From NCBI GenBank assembly GCA_024275695.1, contig JAJRYP010000044.1:1-7782 (forward strand): 7,782 nucleotides of DNA, read 5' to 3'. Both the position numbers and the translations under genes were made by a program. This document shows positions 1-5,725 of the stretch, one piece after another. The notes below the pieces were generated by a model that was not told the origin of the DNA, searched no databases, and saw only the letters and a list, made by a program, of their open reading frames with translations. The DNA comes from Patescibacteria group bacterium (lineage in GTDB: Bacteria > Patescibacteriota > Gracilibacteria > UBA1369 > PNNO01). Within the stretch, counting starts at the first letter, position 1. Every line of letters begins with the position of its first letter.

Positions 1-965
1 CAAAAGAAGATTACTTTGCCCGGAAAAAGGAAATGTTGACGGGAAGTCGGAAAAGAATGAACGAAATTTTTGAAATATTTTTGAAACTTCGAGCGAATCG
101 AAAAGTTAAGAATTATCATTGGATGAACACTGAAAATTGTACTGGCGATTATATTCAAAATTCTAAAAATTGTATTAATTCCTATAATATTGATAACAGT
201 GAAGATCTTCGAAATGTTTTGTTCGGAGTTGAGACAAAAGATTTGTTTAATTGCACGTATATCGGGCATAAAAGTGAGGTTAATTATAATATGATGGCCA
301 CTTTTACAGCTTCTCACTCAAAGTTTAGTTATTTTGTTTTTGATAGTAGTGATATTGAGTACTGTGAGCAGATTATTAGTTGTAATAATGTGTTTGGATG
401 TAACGGGATTAAGCATAAAAAGTTTTGTATTCTAAATAAGCAATATTCGGAAGAGGAGTATTACGTATTGCGCGATCTAATTATCGAACATATGAAAAAA
501 ACGGGGGAATGGGGGAAATTTTTTCCTCCAGATTTAGCGTGTTTTGCTTACAATGAGAACACGGCACATCAGTATTTCCCTTTAACTAAAGAGCAAGCTT
601 TAGCTTATGGATATAAATGGAAAGATCCTGATCCAAAAGAATATGAGAAATCAGATGCGGTTGTTCCGGATAAAGTTCTTGAACTTAATGATTCGATTGT
701 TGATAAAGTTTTGGCATGTAAAGATTGTGGCCGAAATTATAAATTCAATAATGCTGAATTACGATTTTATCAAAGACAAAATGTTCCGGCTCCGGACGAA
801 TGCTCGGAATGCCGGCATAAAACAAGGTTAGATATGAGAAATGGAGTGAAGCTTTGGGATAGAAATTGTGAGAAGTGTAATGTGGGTGTTAAAACAACTT
901 ATTCCCCAGATTGGCCGGAAAAAGTTTATTGCGAGAAATGCTATTTAAAGGAGACTGTCGGATGA
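1..965 (+). CDS. Cys-rich double zinc-ribbon protein, copy 1 (5' part outside window)
   Basis: The reading frame is open from the left edge (first full codon at 3) and the residues before the first Met (position 33) align with the helical linker of the complete paralogs, so the true start lies upstream. The visible part holds that linker, the second central Cys-rich repeat (TENCTGD...NSKNC), the cap VFGCNGIKHKKFCILN, a conserved block (HMKKTGEWGKFFP, YFPLTKEQA, GYKWKDPDPKEY) and a C-terminal zinc module. The module's eight Cys begin at codon 717-719 and end at 939-941, spaced 3-25-3-19-3-18-3. The family resembles the 'probable zinc-ribbon' treble-clef domain (CxxC...FY....P.P..C..CR). Zinc binding is well supported by the four CxxC pairs; biological function is unknown. 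No signal peptide or membrane segment is visible. The last codon is followed by TGA, and the convergent phosphatase gene ends 14 bp downstream. In its second repeat this copy is closest to the interrupted copy at 5726-7381. Confidence 0.85.
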   Translation, partial: KEDYFARKKEMLTGSRKRMNEIFEIFLKLRANRKVKNYHWMNTENCTGDYIQNSKNCINSYNIDNSEDLRNVLFGVETKDLFNCTYIGHKSEVNYNMMATFTASHSKFSYFVFDSSDIEYCEQIISCNNVFGCNGIKHKKFCILNKQYSEEEYYVLRDLIIEHMKKTGEWGKFFPPDLACFAYNENTAHQYFPLTKEQALAYGYKWKDPDPKEYEKSDAVVPDKVLELNDSIVDKVLACKDCGRNYKFNNAELRFYQRQNVPAPDECSECRHKTRLDMRNGVKLWDRNCEKCNVGVKTTYSPDWPEKVYCEKCYLKETVG

Positions 966-977
966 GTACCGGGTACT
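965..977. repeat. Perfect inverted repeat between two convergent genes
   Basis: AGTACC (965-970), a central G, then GGTACT (972-977) form a 6-bp perfect dyad. It starts on the last base of the copy-1 stop codon and nearly fills the 14-bp gap before the end of the phosphatase gene. As RNA it could form only a 4-bp stem with a 5-nt loop and no U-tract follows, so it is a poor intrinsic terminator. It may be chance or a protein site. Confidence 0.35.
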
Positions 978-979
978 GT

Positions 980-1435
980 TTAGGTCGACAAATCAGGCGT
1001 AATCATAAACCGCATGCTCCAGTTCCCGTCTTCGTTTTTTTCCAGGCAAACAATCCCGCCTTGCCGGAATTCGATGATTGGCTTTTCGGCATTTCCCGTA
1101 AGAAGAAGCGAAGAAATTTTTTGCATGAACGGCAGGTGACCGACGAGCATCAATCCATCGTGTAATTGATCCACCCAAACAGTTACGTCGTCCATTGGTT
1201 TTAGGCCTTCTTTTTCTTCGGTTTGTCCACCCGAGAGGAGGTGTTTCGCAAAAATTTCAGCGGTTTGTTTTGCTCGCAATTTAACGCTATGGAAAATCGC
1301 GTTAACTTTTATTCCTTCATTTGCGACATATAACGCGACTTTTTCACAATCTGATCGTCCTTTATTAGATAAGCTTTCTTCCGGGTCGATGTCTTTTGAA
1401 AGTTGATTGCCGTGTTGTACTAAATAAAGTTTCAT
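980..1435 (-). CDS. sixA: SixA-type histidine phosphatase (phosphoglycerate mutase-like)
   Basis: A 151-residue protein, about the usual length for SixA phosphohistidine phosphatases, which remove phosphate from phosphohistidine proteins in the cytoplasm. Visible family marks are the N-terminal LVQHG with the nucleophile His8, the DPEESLSNKG segment (residues 17-26), the phosphate-pocket segment HSVKLRAKQT with Arg54 (residues 49-58), and the second catalytic His in LVGHLPF (His100). The first Arg of the canonical RHG is Gln7; I recall this QHG form in other SixA-like proteins, so activity is not excluded. The ATG at 1433-1435 is favoured because it gives the standard N-terminus (MKLYLVQHG) and lies 6 nt after a perfect TATAAT. 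It is convergent with copy 1 and divergent from copy 2. No histidine kinase or phosphotransfer protein is visible here, so its substrate cannot be guessed. Confidence 0.88.
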   Translation of the reverse strand: MKLYLVQHGNQLSKDIDPEESLSNKGRSDCEKVALYVANEGIKVNAIFHSVKLRAKQTAEIFAKHLLSGGQTEEKEGLKPMDDVTVWVDQLHDGLMLVGHLPFMQKISSLLLTGNAEKPIIEFRQGGIVCLEKNEDGNWSMRFMITPDLST

Positions 1436-1441
1436 AGTATG

Positions 1442-1470
1442 ATTATACCCTTGTTTTTTTAATTTGTAAA
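1442..1470 (-). promoter_or_regulatory. Promoter of the sixA-like gene, probably leaderless
   Basis: On the minus strand TTTACA (1465-1470, one mismatch to TTGACA), a 17-bp spacer and a perfect TATAAT (1442-1447) are followed by six bases and then the ATG. The expected transcription start falls at or next to the ATG, and there is no Shine-Dalgarno tract, so the mRNA is probably leaderless. This is the best sigma-70-like promoter in the window. Confidence 0.72.
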
Positions 1471-1480
1471 AAGGTATAAT
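1451..1480 (+). promoter_or_regulatory. Divergent promoter for Cys-rich copy 2
   Basis: A perfect TATAAT at 1475-1480 is preceded at 18 bp by a weak TTGTTT (1451-1456). Its -35 region lies inside the spacer of the opposing sixA promoter. The predicted start near 1487-1489 would give a leader of about 80 nt before the ATG at 1568. The -10 is convincing and the -35 is not. Confidence 0.5.
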
Positions 1481-1567
1481 TTGCCCGGATGCGAAGCAAA
1501 GCTGAGTTGTCCCGTTGAGCTAAGGCGGAGCGCAAACGTGGGCGTGGCGAACACCTTTTGAAATATT
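1481..1567 (+). other. GC-rich leader of copy 2 with a 9-codon mini-ORF
   Basis: Positions 1481-1560 have 47 G or C out of 80 by my count, in clearly AT-rich surroundings. An ATG at 1489, eight bases after the TATAAT, opens a 9-codon frame (MRSKAELSR) ending in TGA at 1516-1518. It could be a structured 5' leader, a leader peptide or a dispersed non-coding repeat. On the minus strand it contains TTAGCTCA, as in a tRNA D-arm, but no complete tRNA can be folded. The copy-2 start codon at its end has no Shine-Dalgarno sequence. Confidence 0.35.
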
Positions 1568-3217
1568 ATGGAAAAACATTCTTGTAAAAATTGTGGCAAC
1601 AATTTCGAAATCACAAAAGATGATGTGGAGTTTTATAATAAATTAGCAATTCCGAAGCCGACTTTTTGTCCTGATTGTCGTTTACAACGGCTTTTATCTT
1701 GGCGAAACGAAAATGTTTACTACAGTCGCACGTGCGATATGTGTGAAAGTAATATAATTTCCGTTCATTCACTAAAGCAGCCTTATCCGGTTTTTTGTAA
1801 CAAGTGTTGGTGGAGCGATAAGTGGTATGCTTTAGATTACGGGCATAATTTTGATTTTGATCGCCCGTTTTTTGATCAGTTTATAGAACTTCAAAAAGAG
1901 ATCCCACAAATTGCGATGATGAACGACAACGGAGTTGTGAGCGAAAACTCGGAATATTGTCAGGATTTTGCCTTTGGTAAAAATTGTTATCTTGTGACCG
2001 GAAGTTGGAAAATTCGTGATTCTTTCTACAGTAACAATACAAATCATGTTCAAAATGTTGTTGATTGTTCTTCTGTTAATCTTGAATCGGAACTTGTGTA
2101 TGAGTCCGTACATTCGCAGAAATTGTACAACTGCAGCTTTATGCAAGTTACGACAAATTGTACGGACTGTCATTTTGGATATGACCTAAAAGGCTGCAAG
2201 GATTGTTTTGGTTGTATCGGGCTTCGTCAAAAGCAATATTTTATTTTTAATGAAGCGCACACGGAAGACGAGTACCGTAAAAAAATGTCGGAAATTAATT
2301 TAGGATCTTATAAAACTCTCGAAAAAGTGAAAAAAGATTTTGCCGAATTTATTTTACGTTTTCCAAGAAAGCACGTAAATCAAATAAATTGTGAAAATTG
2401 TTATGGTGACAATTTATATAATTGTAAGAATACCCTCGGGTATGATTGTTTCAATGCCGAAGGATGTAAATATTTTTATAAAGGCGACCATCCGCAGTTT
2501 TGTTACGACATTTATCAGAGTGGAAATTCGCAATGGTGCTACGAGTCTGTAACTCCCGATGATTCTTTTATGACCGCGTACAGTTTGTGGTGTTGGAAAG
2601 ATAAGCATGTTTTTTACAGTGACAATTGTCATTCATCGGAACATTTGTTCGGATGTATTTCACTCCGGCGTCAAAAATATTGCATCTTGAATAAAAAATA
2701 TTCGCAAGAAGAGTATGAAAATTTGAAAACGCGCATTATCGAACATATGAAAAAGACCGGAGAATGGGGCCGGTTTTTCCCGATTGAGAAATCGCCGTTT
2801 GGCTATAACGAAACAGTCGCGCAGGATTATTTCCCGCTAACGAAAGAAACGGCTTCGGAAAGAGGCTATAAATGGAAAGATCTTGATCCAAAAAATTATC
2901 GGGAATCGACGTACAAAATTCCGGATAACATCAATGATGTATCGGATTTGATTGTTAGTGAAATTCTTGCGTGCGGCGAATGTAAAAAAAATTATAAAAT
3001 CGTTCGCGGCGAACTTGCGTTTTACAGAAAAATGAATCTGCCTATACCGAGGAAGTGTCCGAATTGTAGACGCAAAGATCGCATGAAATTACAAACGCCA
3101 AAAAAATTATGGAAAAGAACGTGCAGTAAATGTGGCATTGAAATTCAAACTGCTTTTGCTCCCGAGAGGCCGGAAATTATTTACTGCGAGCAGTGCTATT
3201 TGAAGGAAATTGTTTAA
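1568..3217 (+). CDS. Cys-rich double zinc-ribbon protein, copy 2 (complete)
   Basis: A 549-residue protein with 36 Cys by my count (6.6%). Order of parts: N-terminal zinc module (Cys 6, 9, 34, 37, 56, 59, 77, 80), a short aromatic linker (WWSDKW...FFDQF), Cys ladder 1 (about 131-216) ending in CFGCIGLRQKQYFIFN, a helical linker, Cys ladder 2 ending in LFGC363, the conserved HMKKTGEWGRFFP and YFPLTKE block, and a C-terminal zinc module (Cys 469, 472, 497, 500, 519, 522, 540, 543). The two end modules have identical Cys spacing, so they look like duplicates of one treble-clef zinc-ribbon unit. An in-frame TGA lies at 1559-1561, which fixes the ATG at 1568. No signal peptide or membrane segment is seen, so it is probably cytoplasmic. 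Function is unknown; the basic, metal-binding ends could contact nucleic acid or protein. Its stop overlaps the stop of the opposing toxin gene by 3 bases (3214 to 3217 region). Confidence 0.9.
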   Translation: MEKHSCKNCGNNFEITKDDVEFYNKLAIPKPTFCPDCRLQRLLSWRNENVYYSRTCDMCESNIISVHSLKQPYPVFCNKCWWSDKWYALDYGHNFDFDRPFFDQFIELQKEIPQIAMMNDNGVVSENSEYCQDFAFGKNCYLVTGSWKIRDSFYSNNTNHVQNVVDCSSVNLESELVYESVHSQKLYNCSFMQVTTNCTDCHFGYDLKGCKDCFGCIGLRQKQYFIFNEAHTEDEYRKKMSEINLGSYKTLEKVKKDFAEFILRFPRKHVNQINCENCYGDNLYNCKNTLGYDCFNAEGCKYFYKGDHPQFCYDIYQSGNSQWCYESVTPDDSFMTAYSLWCWKDKHVFYSDNCHSSEHLFGCISLRRQKYCILNKKYSQEEYENLKTRIIEHMKKTGEWGRFFPIEKSPFGYNETVAQDYFPLTKETASERGYKWKDLDPKNYRESTYKIPDNINDVSDLIVSEILACGECKKNYKIVRGELAFYRKMNLPIPRKCPNCRRKDRMKLQTPKKLWKRTCSKCGIEIQTAFAPERPEIIYCEQCYLKEIV

Positions 3218-3218
3218 A
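3182..3218 (+). repeat. 37-bp direct repeat, unit 1 (3' end of copy 2)
   Basis: These 37 bases are identical to 5615-5651 at the end of copy 3. They encode the last residues YCEQCYLKEIV, the TAA stop and one base beyond. Identity stops immediately on both sides, and neighbouring codons differ at synonymous positions. Confidence 0.9.
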
Positions 3219-3543
3219 AAACAAAATTCAATTGTTGTTTGATAAGACGGCATTTTGATTCTTTCAGGTGTCCGATTTTTTTAATGAGTCTTTTTTTATC
3301 TATCGTTCGGATTTGAAAAAGAAGCATAACCGAATCTTTTTTAAGCTTACTTTCTTTTTTTGAGAGAAACCATGTTATTAAAGAATCTTTTGCTTTTAAA
3401 TTTGATGTGATAGGGATAATAATTGTAGTTGAAAGGTTTTTGTTTAATATATCGTTTTGTATTATAAGAACCGGCCTTATACCTTTTTGTTCATGACCTT
3501 TTATTGGATTTAGATTTGTGAGATAAATGTCACCTTGTTTCAT
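3214..3543 (-). CDS. mazF: MazF/PemK-family endoribonuclease toxin
   Basis: A 109-residue protein of normal MazF/PemK length. This family cleaves single-stranded RNA at short recognition sequences and is held inactive by a cognate antitoxin. Family marks are the N-terminal GDIYLTNLNPIKGHEQKG, the Arg-Pro pair at residues 23-24 (catalytic Arg position), IPITS with Thr46 (second catalytic position), and a FQIRTIDKKRL segment matching the conserved Q.R.....R motif near the dimer interface. It starts 3 bases after the antitoxin stop, has no Shine-Dalgarno tract of its own, and is probably translationally coupled. Its stop (3214-3216) overlaps the stop of the convergent Cys-rich gene (3215-3217), leaving no room for a terminator. 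Cleavage specificity cannot be read from the sequence. Confidence 0.9.
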   Translation of the reverse strand: MKQGDIYLTNLNPIKGHEQKGIRPVLIIQNDILNKNLSTTIIIPITSNLKAKDSLITWFLSKKESKLKKDSVMLLFQIRTIDKKRLIKKIGHLKESKCRLIKQQLNFVF

Positions 3544-3546
3544 AAT

Positions 3547-3783
3547 CTAATAATTTTGTTTATCAATTTCCCCCTGAATAGCAAGCCATGTATCTTCGTC
3601 GGGCAGATCATCAAATTCTATTTTTGCAATTTTTTTCGCATCTGCTTTAAGTTTATTTTTAAGCCAAAAATCAACAGCACTTTCAATAAGCGCACTTTTA
3701 GTAGTCTTTTGATCTTTTGCAATTTTAGTTAATTGTTGCTCAAGCTGTTTAAGCAGAGTAATACAAATTTTACTTTTAGACAT
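3547..3783 (-). CDS. Ribbon-helix-helix antitoxin of the MazF-type toxin
   Basis: From the Met at 3781-3783 this is a 78-residue protein. It begins with a short beta-strand-like segment (KICITLLKQL), followed by two helices (EQQLTKIAKD, SALIESAVDFWLKNK), the pattern of MetJ/Arc/CopG-type DNA-binding antitoxins. The acidic tail (EFDDLPDEDTWLAIQGEID) is the likely toxin-binding part. The frame extends upstream to an ATG at 3822, but that ATG lies inside a good -10 hexamer (TATGAT, 3818-3823) and would give 13 residues that do not fit the fold; a Met at 3811-3813 is a further option. The gene comes first in a two-gene operon with the toxin and, as in other modules, probably represses its own promoter. 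The exact antitoxin family is uncertain. Confidence 0.8.
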   Translation of the reverse strand: MSKSKICITLLKQLEQQLTKIAKDQKTTKSALIESAVDFWLKNKLKADAKKIAKIEFDDLPDEDTWLAIQGEIDKQNY

Positions 3784-3817
3784 CCCTGTTTGTAGTAATA
3801 ATTGATATGACATATAT

Positions 3818-3847
3818 ATCATACTATTAAGTAATACTTCCTTTCAA
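3818..3847 (-). promoter_or_regulatory. Promoter of the toxin-antitoxin operon
   Basis: On the minus strand TTGAAA (3842-3847), an 18-bp spacer and TATGAT (3818-3823) each differ from the sigma-70 consensus at one base. The -10 covers the most upstream ATG of the antitoxin frame, so transcription would start downstream of it. This supports the shorter antitoxin with a leader of roughly 25-30 nt. Confidence 0.5.
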
Positions 3848-3967
3848 GGAGAAATAATTAAATTGAAGAAAATTGAAAACATCTAAATTCTACCAATAAA
3901 TTGTAAAAATAGTTTAAAATAATTATTAAAAGTGATATGTTTCAGATGTAGATTATTAAGTCGATTT

Positions 3968-5650
3968 ATGCAAAAAAAATGCAAAAATTGCGGCGTTCAG
4001 TTCACGATTGAAGACGAAGATCTAAAGTTTTATGAAAAAGTTTCTCCCGTATTTAATGGAAAAAAGTATTTAATTCCGCTGCCTGAATTATGTTCGGATT
4101 GTAGACAACAAAGGAGGCTTGCTTTTAGAAACGAGAGAATGCTTTATAAGAGCAGATGCAGTCTATGTGGCGAACCAATGATCTCAATTTATTCTCCGGA
4201 CAAAGAGTATTTTGTTTATTGTTCCAATTGTTTCTGGGGAGACAAATGGAATGCTTTAAGTTATGGGCGCAATTTTGATTTTTCGCGTTCTTTTTTTGAG
4301 CAATGGAAAGAACTTTGGGACATTGTTCCAAAATTAGGACTTTTGGTTTTGGGAGATAATGTGAATAGTGATTACACGCACGATAATTATCGTCTTAAAA
4401 ATTGTTATCTTGTTTTTGACGGGGAACAGGCGCAGGATTGTTATTATGGAGAAACATTTGATCATTTAAAAGATAGTATTGATTTCCTTGCTGTTAAACA
4501 TTCGGAGCTTTTATATGAATGCGTGAATTGTCAAAATTGTTATAATTTAATCTTTTCACGGTATTGTCATAATTGTTCGGATTCTGCGTTTCTCATAGAT
4601 TGCGTTGGTTGTAAGAATTGTTTCGGATGTGCGAACTTGCATAGAAAGGAGTATTATATTTTTAATAAACCGCATACAAGGGAGGAATATGAGAAGAAAA
4701 TGAGATTTTTAAAATTACATCAATATAAAAATCTTCAGAAAACACAACATCTATTTGAAGATTTTTGTGTCAACCAGCCTAAAAAAGTTTATAGAGGTCA
4801 GATGAACGAAAATGTTACAGGAGATAACTTAACGCAATGTAAGAATACTTTTGAGTCATATGATTGTAATGGTCTTCGCGATTGTAAATTTTGCACTAAT
4901 ATGCTTATGGGGGCAAATGATTGCATGGATATAAATATTTGGGGAGACAGATTAAATTTAGCTTATAACTCTGCCGGTGTTGGAGCCGGAGCTCAAAGTA
5001 TGATCGGCTGTTATTATTGCGGCTTTGATTCGAATAACATTTATCACTCAGCTTTTTGTTGGAAGGGCTCAAGTGATTTGTTTGGGTGCGTTGGTCTTAC
5101 CCATAAAAAATACTGTATTTTAAATAAAGAATATTCAAAAGCAGAGTATTATGAATTGGTGGGACGAATTGCAAGGCATATGCAAAAAACAGGGCAGTGG
5201 GGAGAATTTTTTCCGATACCGCTTTCCTCTTTTGGATATAATGAAACAGTGGCGCAGGAATACTTTCCGTTAACAAAAGAGCAGGCGGCTAATAAGGGAT
5301 ATAAATGGAAAGATCCCGATCCGAAAGAATATGAAGATCAGACGTATAATTTACCTGATGATATTTTTGAAATACATGATAGTATTACAAATGAAATTCT
5401 TGCATGCGTGGATTGCGGAAAAAATTATAAAATAATAAAGCAAGAATTGAGTTTTTATAAAAAAATAAAATTGCCAATACCAAGAAAATGTCCCGATTGC
5501 AGGCATAAAGTAAGAATGGCATTTCGAAATCCAAGGAAACTGTATAACCGTAAGTGTGATAAATGTGGAATCGCGATAAAAACCGCTTATGCACCGAACA
5601 GGCCTGAGATGATATACTGCGAGCAGTGCTATTTGAAGGAAATTGTTTAA
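3968..5650 (+). CDS. Cys-rich double zinc-ribbon protein, copy 3 (complete)
   Basis: A 560-residue paralog of copy 2 with the same order of parts. N-terminal module: Cys 5, 8, 42, 45, 64, 67, 85, 88. C-terminal module: Cys 480, 483, 508, 511, 530, 533, 551, 554. The N-terminal module has about nine extra residues (VSPVFNGKKYLIP region) between the first two CxxC pairs; all other spacings match copy 2. Ladder 1 has Cys at 146, 158, 185, 188, 191, 200, 203, 212, 215, 218 and 221, every one in the same three-residue register, and ends in CFGCANLHRKEYYIFN. A second ladder, the LFGCVGLTHKKYCILN cap and the TGQWGEFFP and YFPLTKEQA block follow. The frame extends upstream to an ATG at 3932, but those 12 residues have no counterpart in the paralogs; the ATG at 3968 puts the first CxxC at the same distance from the start as in copy 2. 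No Shine-Dalgarno sequence is seen. Function unknown. Confidence 0.88.
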   Translation: MQKKCKNCGVQFTIEDEDLKFYEKVSPVFNGKKYLIPLPELCSDCRQQRRLAFRNERMLYKSRCSLCGEPMISIYSPDKEYFVYCSNCFWGDKWNALSYGRNFDFSRSFFEQWKELWDIVPKLGLLVLGDNVNSDYTHDNYRLKNCYLVFDGEQAQDCYYGETFDHLKDSIDFLAVKHSELLYECVNCQNCYNLIFSRYCHNCSDSAFLIDCVGCKNCFGCANLHRKEYYIFNKPHTREEYEKKMRFLKLHQYKNLQKTQHLFEDFCVNQPKKVYRGQMNENVTGDNLTQCKNTFESYDCNGLRDCKFCTNMLMGANDCMDINIWGDRLNLAYNSAGVGAGAQSMIGCYYCGFDSNNIYHSAFCWKGSSDLFGCVGLTHKKYCILNKEYSKAEYYELVGRIARHMQKTGQWGEFFPIPLSSFGYNETVAQEYFPLTKEQAANKGYKWKDPDPKEYEDQTYNLPDDIFEIHDSITNEILACVDCGKNYKIIKQELSFYKKIKLPIPRKCPDCRHKVRMAFRNPRKLYNRKCDKCGIAIKTAYAPNRPEMIYCEQCYLKEIV

Positions 5651-5651
5651 A
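5615..5651 (+). repeat. 37-bp direct repeat, unit 2 (3' end of copy 3)
   Basis: Identical over 37 bases to 3182-3218 at the end of copy 2, including the stop codon and one base after it. The corresponding ends of copies 1 and 4 are similar in protein but not in DNA. Confidence 0.9.
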
Positions 5652-5666
5652 TTTTCATTTATTATG

Positions 5667-5681
5667 AAAAATGCTATTTTT
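5667..5681 (+). terminator. Weak AT-only hairpin after copy 3
   Basis: AAAAAT (5667-5672), a GCT loop and ATTTTT (5676-5681) form a 6-bp stem without any G-C pair, and a T-rich stretch follows after a few bases. It is too unstable for a typical intrinsic terminator, so copies 3 and 4 may be cotranscribed across the 75-bp gap. Confidence 0.2.
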
Positions 5682-5725
5682 ACAGTGTTATTTTTTTAAT
5701 ATGAATTTATCTAATCAATCGACTG

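Larger units (their letters stand above)
1442..1480. repeat. Inverted repeat formed by the two divergent -10 elements
   Basis: ATTATACC (1442-1449) and GGTATAAT (1473-1480) are perfect reverse complements separated by 23 bp. Both arms contain a -10 hexamer preceded by GG. The symmetry may simply reflect two similar promoters, or may be an operator-like dyad controlling both. Confidence 0.5.

Noticed and set aside
607..831. 74-residue plus frame inside copy 1, and the similar 7089-7367 frame inside copy 4
   Set aside because: Both are out-of-frame readings of the same zinc module and resemble each other only because the real genes are paralogous.
911..1165. 84-residue plus-strand frame across the end of copy 1 and into the phosphatase gene
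   Set aside because: It is antisense to the conserved sixA-like gene, has no family pattern and overlaps the well-supported end of copy 1.
1481..1560. Possible tRNA gene, because the minus strand contains TTAGCTCA followed by GGG
   Set aside because: No matching D-stem return strand, anticodon arm, T-arm or acceptor pairing can be found.
1832..2173. 113-residue minus-strand frame inside copy 2, and similar minus frames at 2414-2632, 4125-4331, 5385-5594 and 5781-6032
   Set aside because: All lie opposite the conserved Cys-rich coding sequence and show low-complexity, motif-free products typical of shadow frames.
3901..3929. Promoter for copy 3: TTGTAA, 17 bp, TATTAA
   Set aside because: Each hexamer matches consensus poorly, and the whole 3823-3967 region is so AT-rich that several equal candidates exist (for example TTGAAA at 3873-3878).
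3932..3967. Twelve-residue N-terminal extension of copy 3 (MICFRCRLLSRF)
   Set aside because: There is no counterpart in the paralogs; the Met at 3968 places the first CxxC as in copy 2.
5679..5705. Promoter for copy 4: TTTACA with TATGAA downstream
   Set aside because: The spacer is only 15 bp and the -10 matches at four of six positions; copy 4 may simply be cotranscribed with copy 3.
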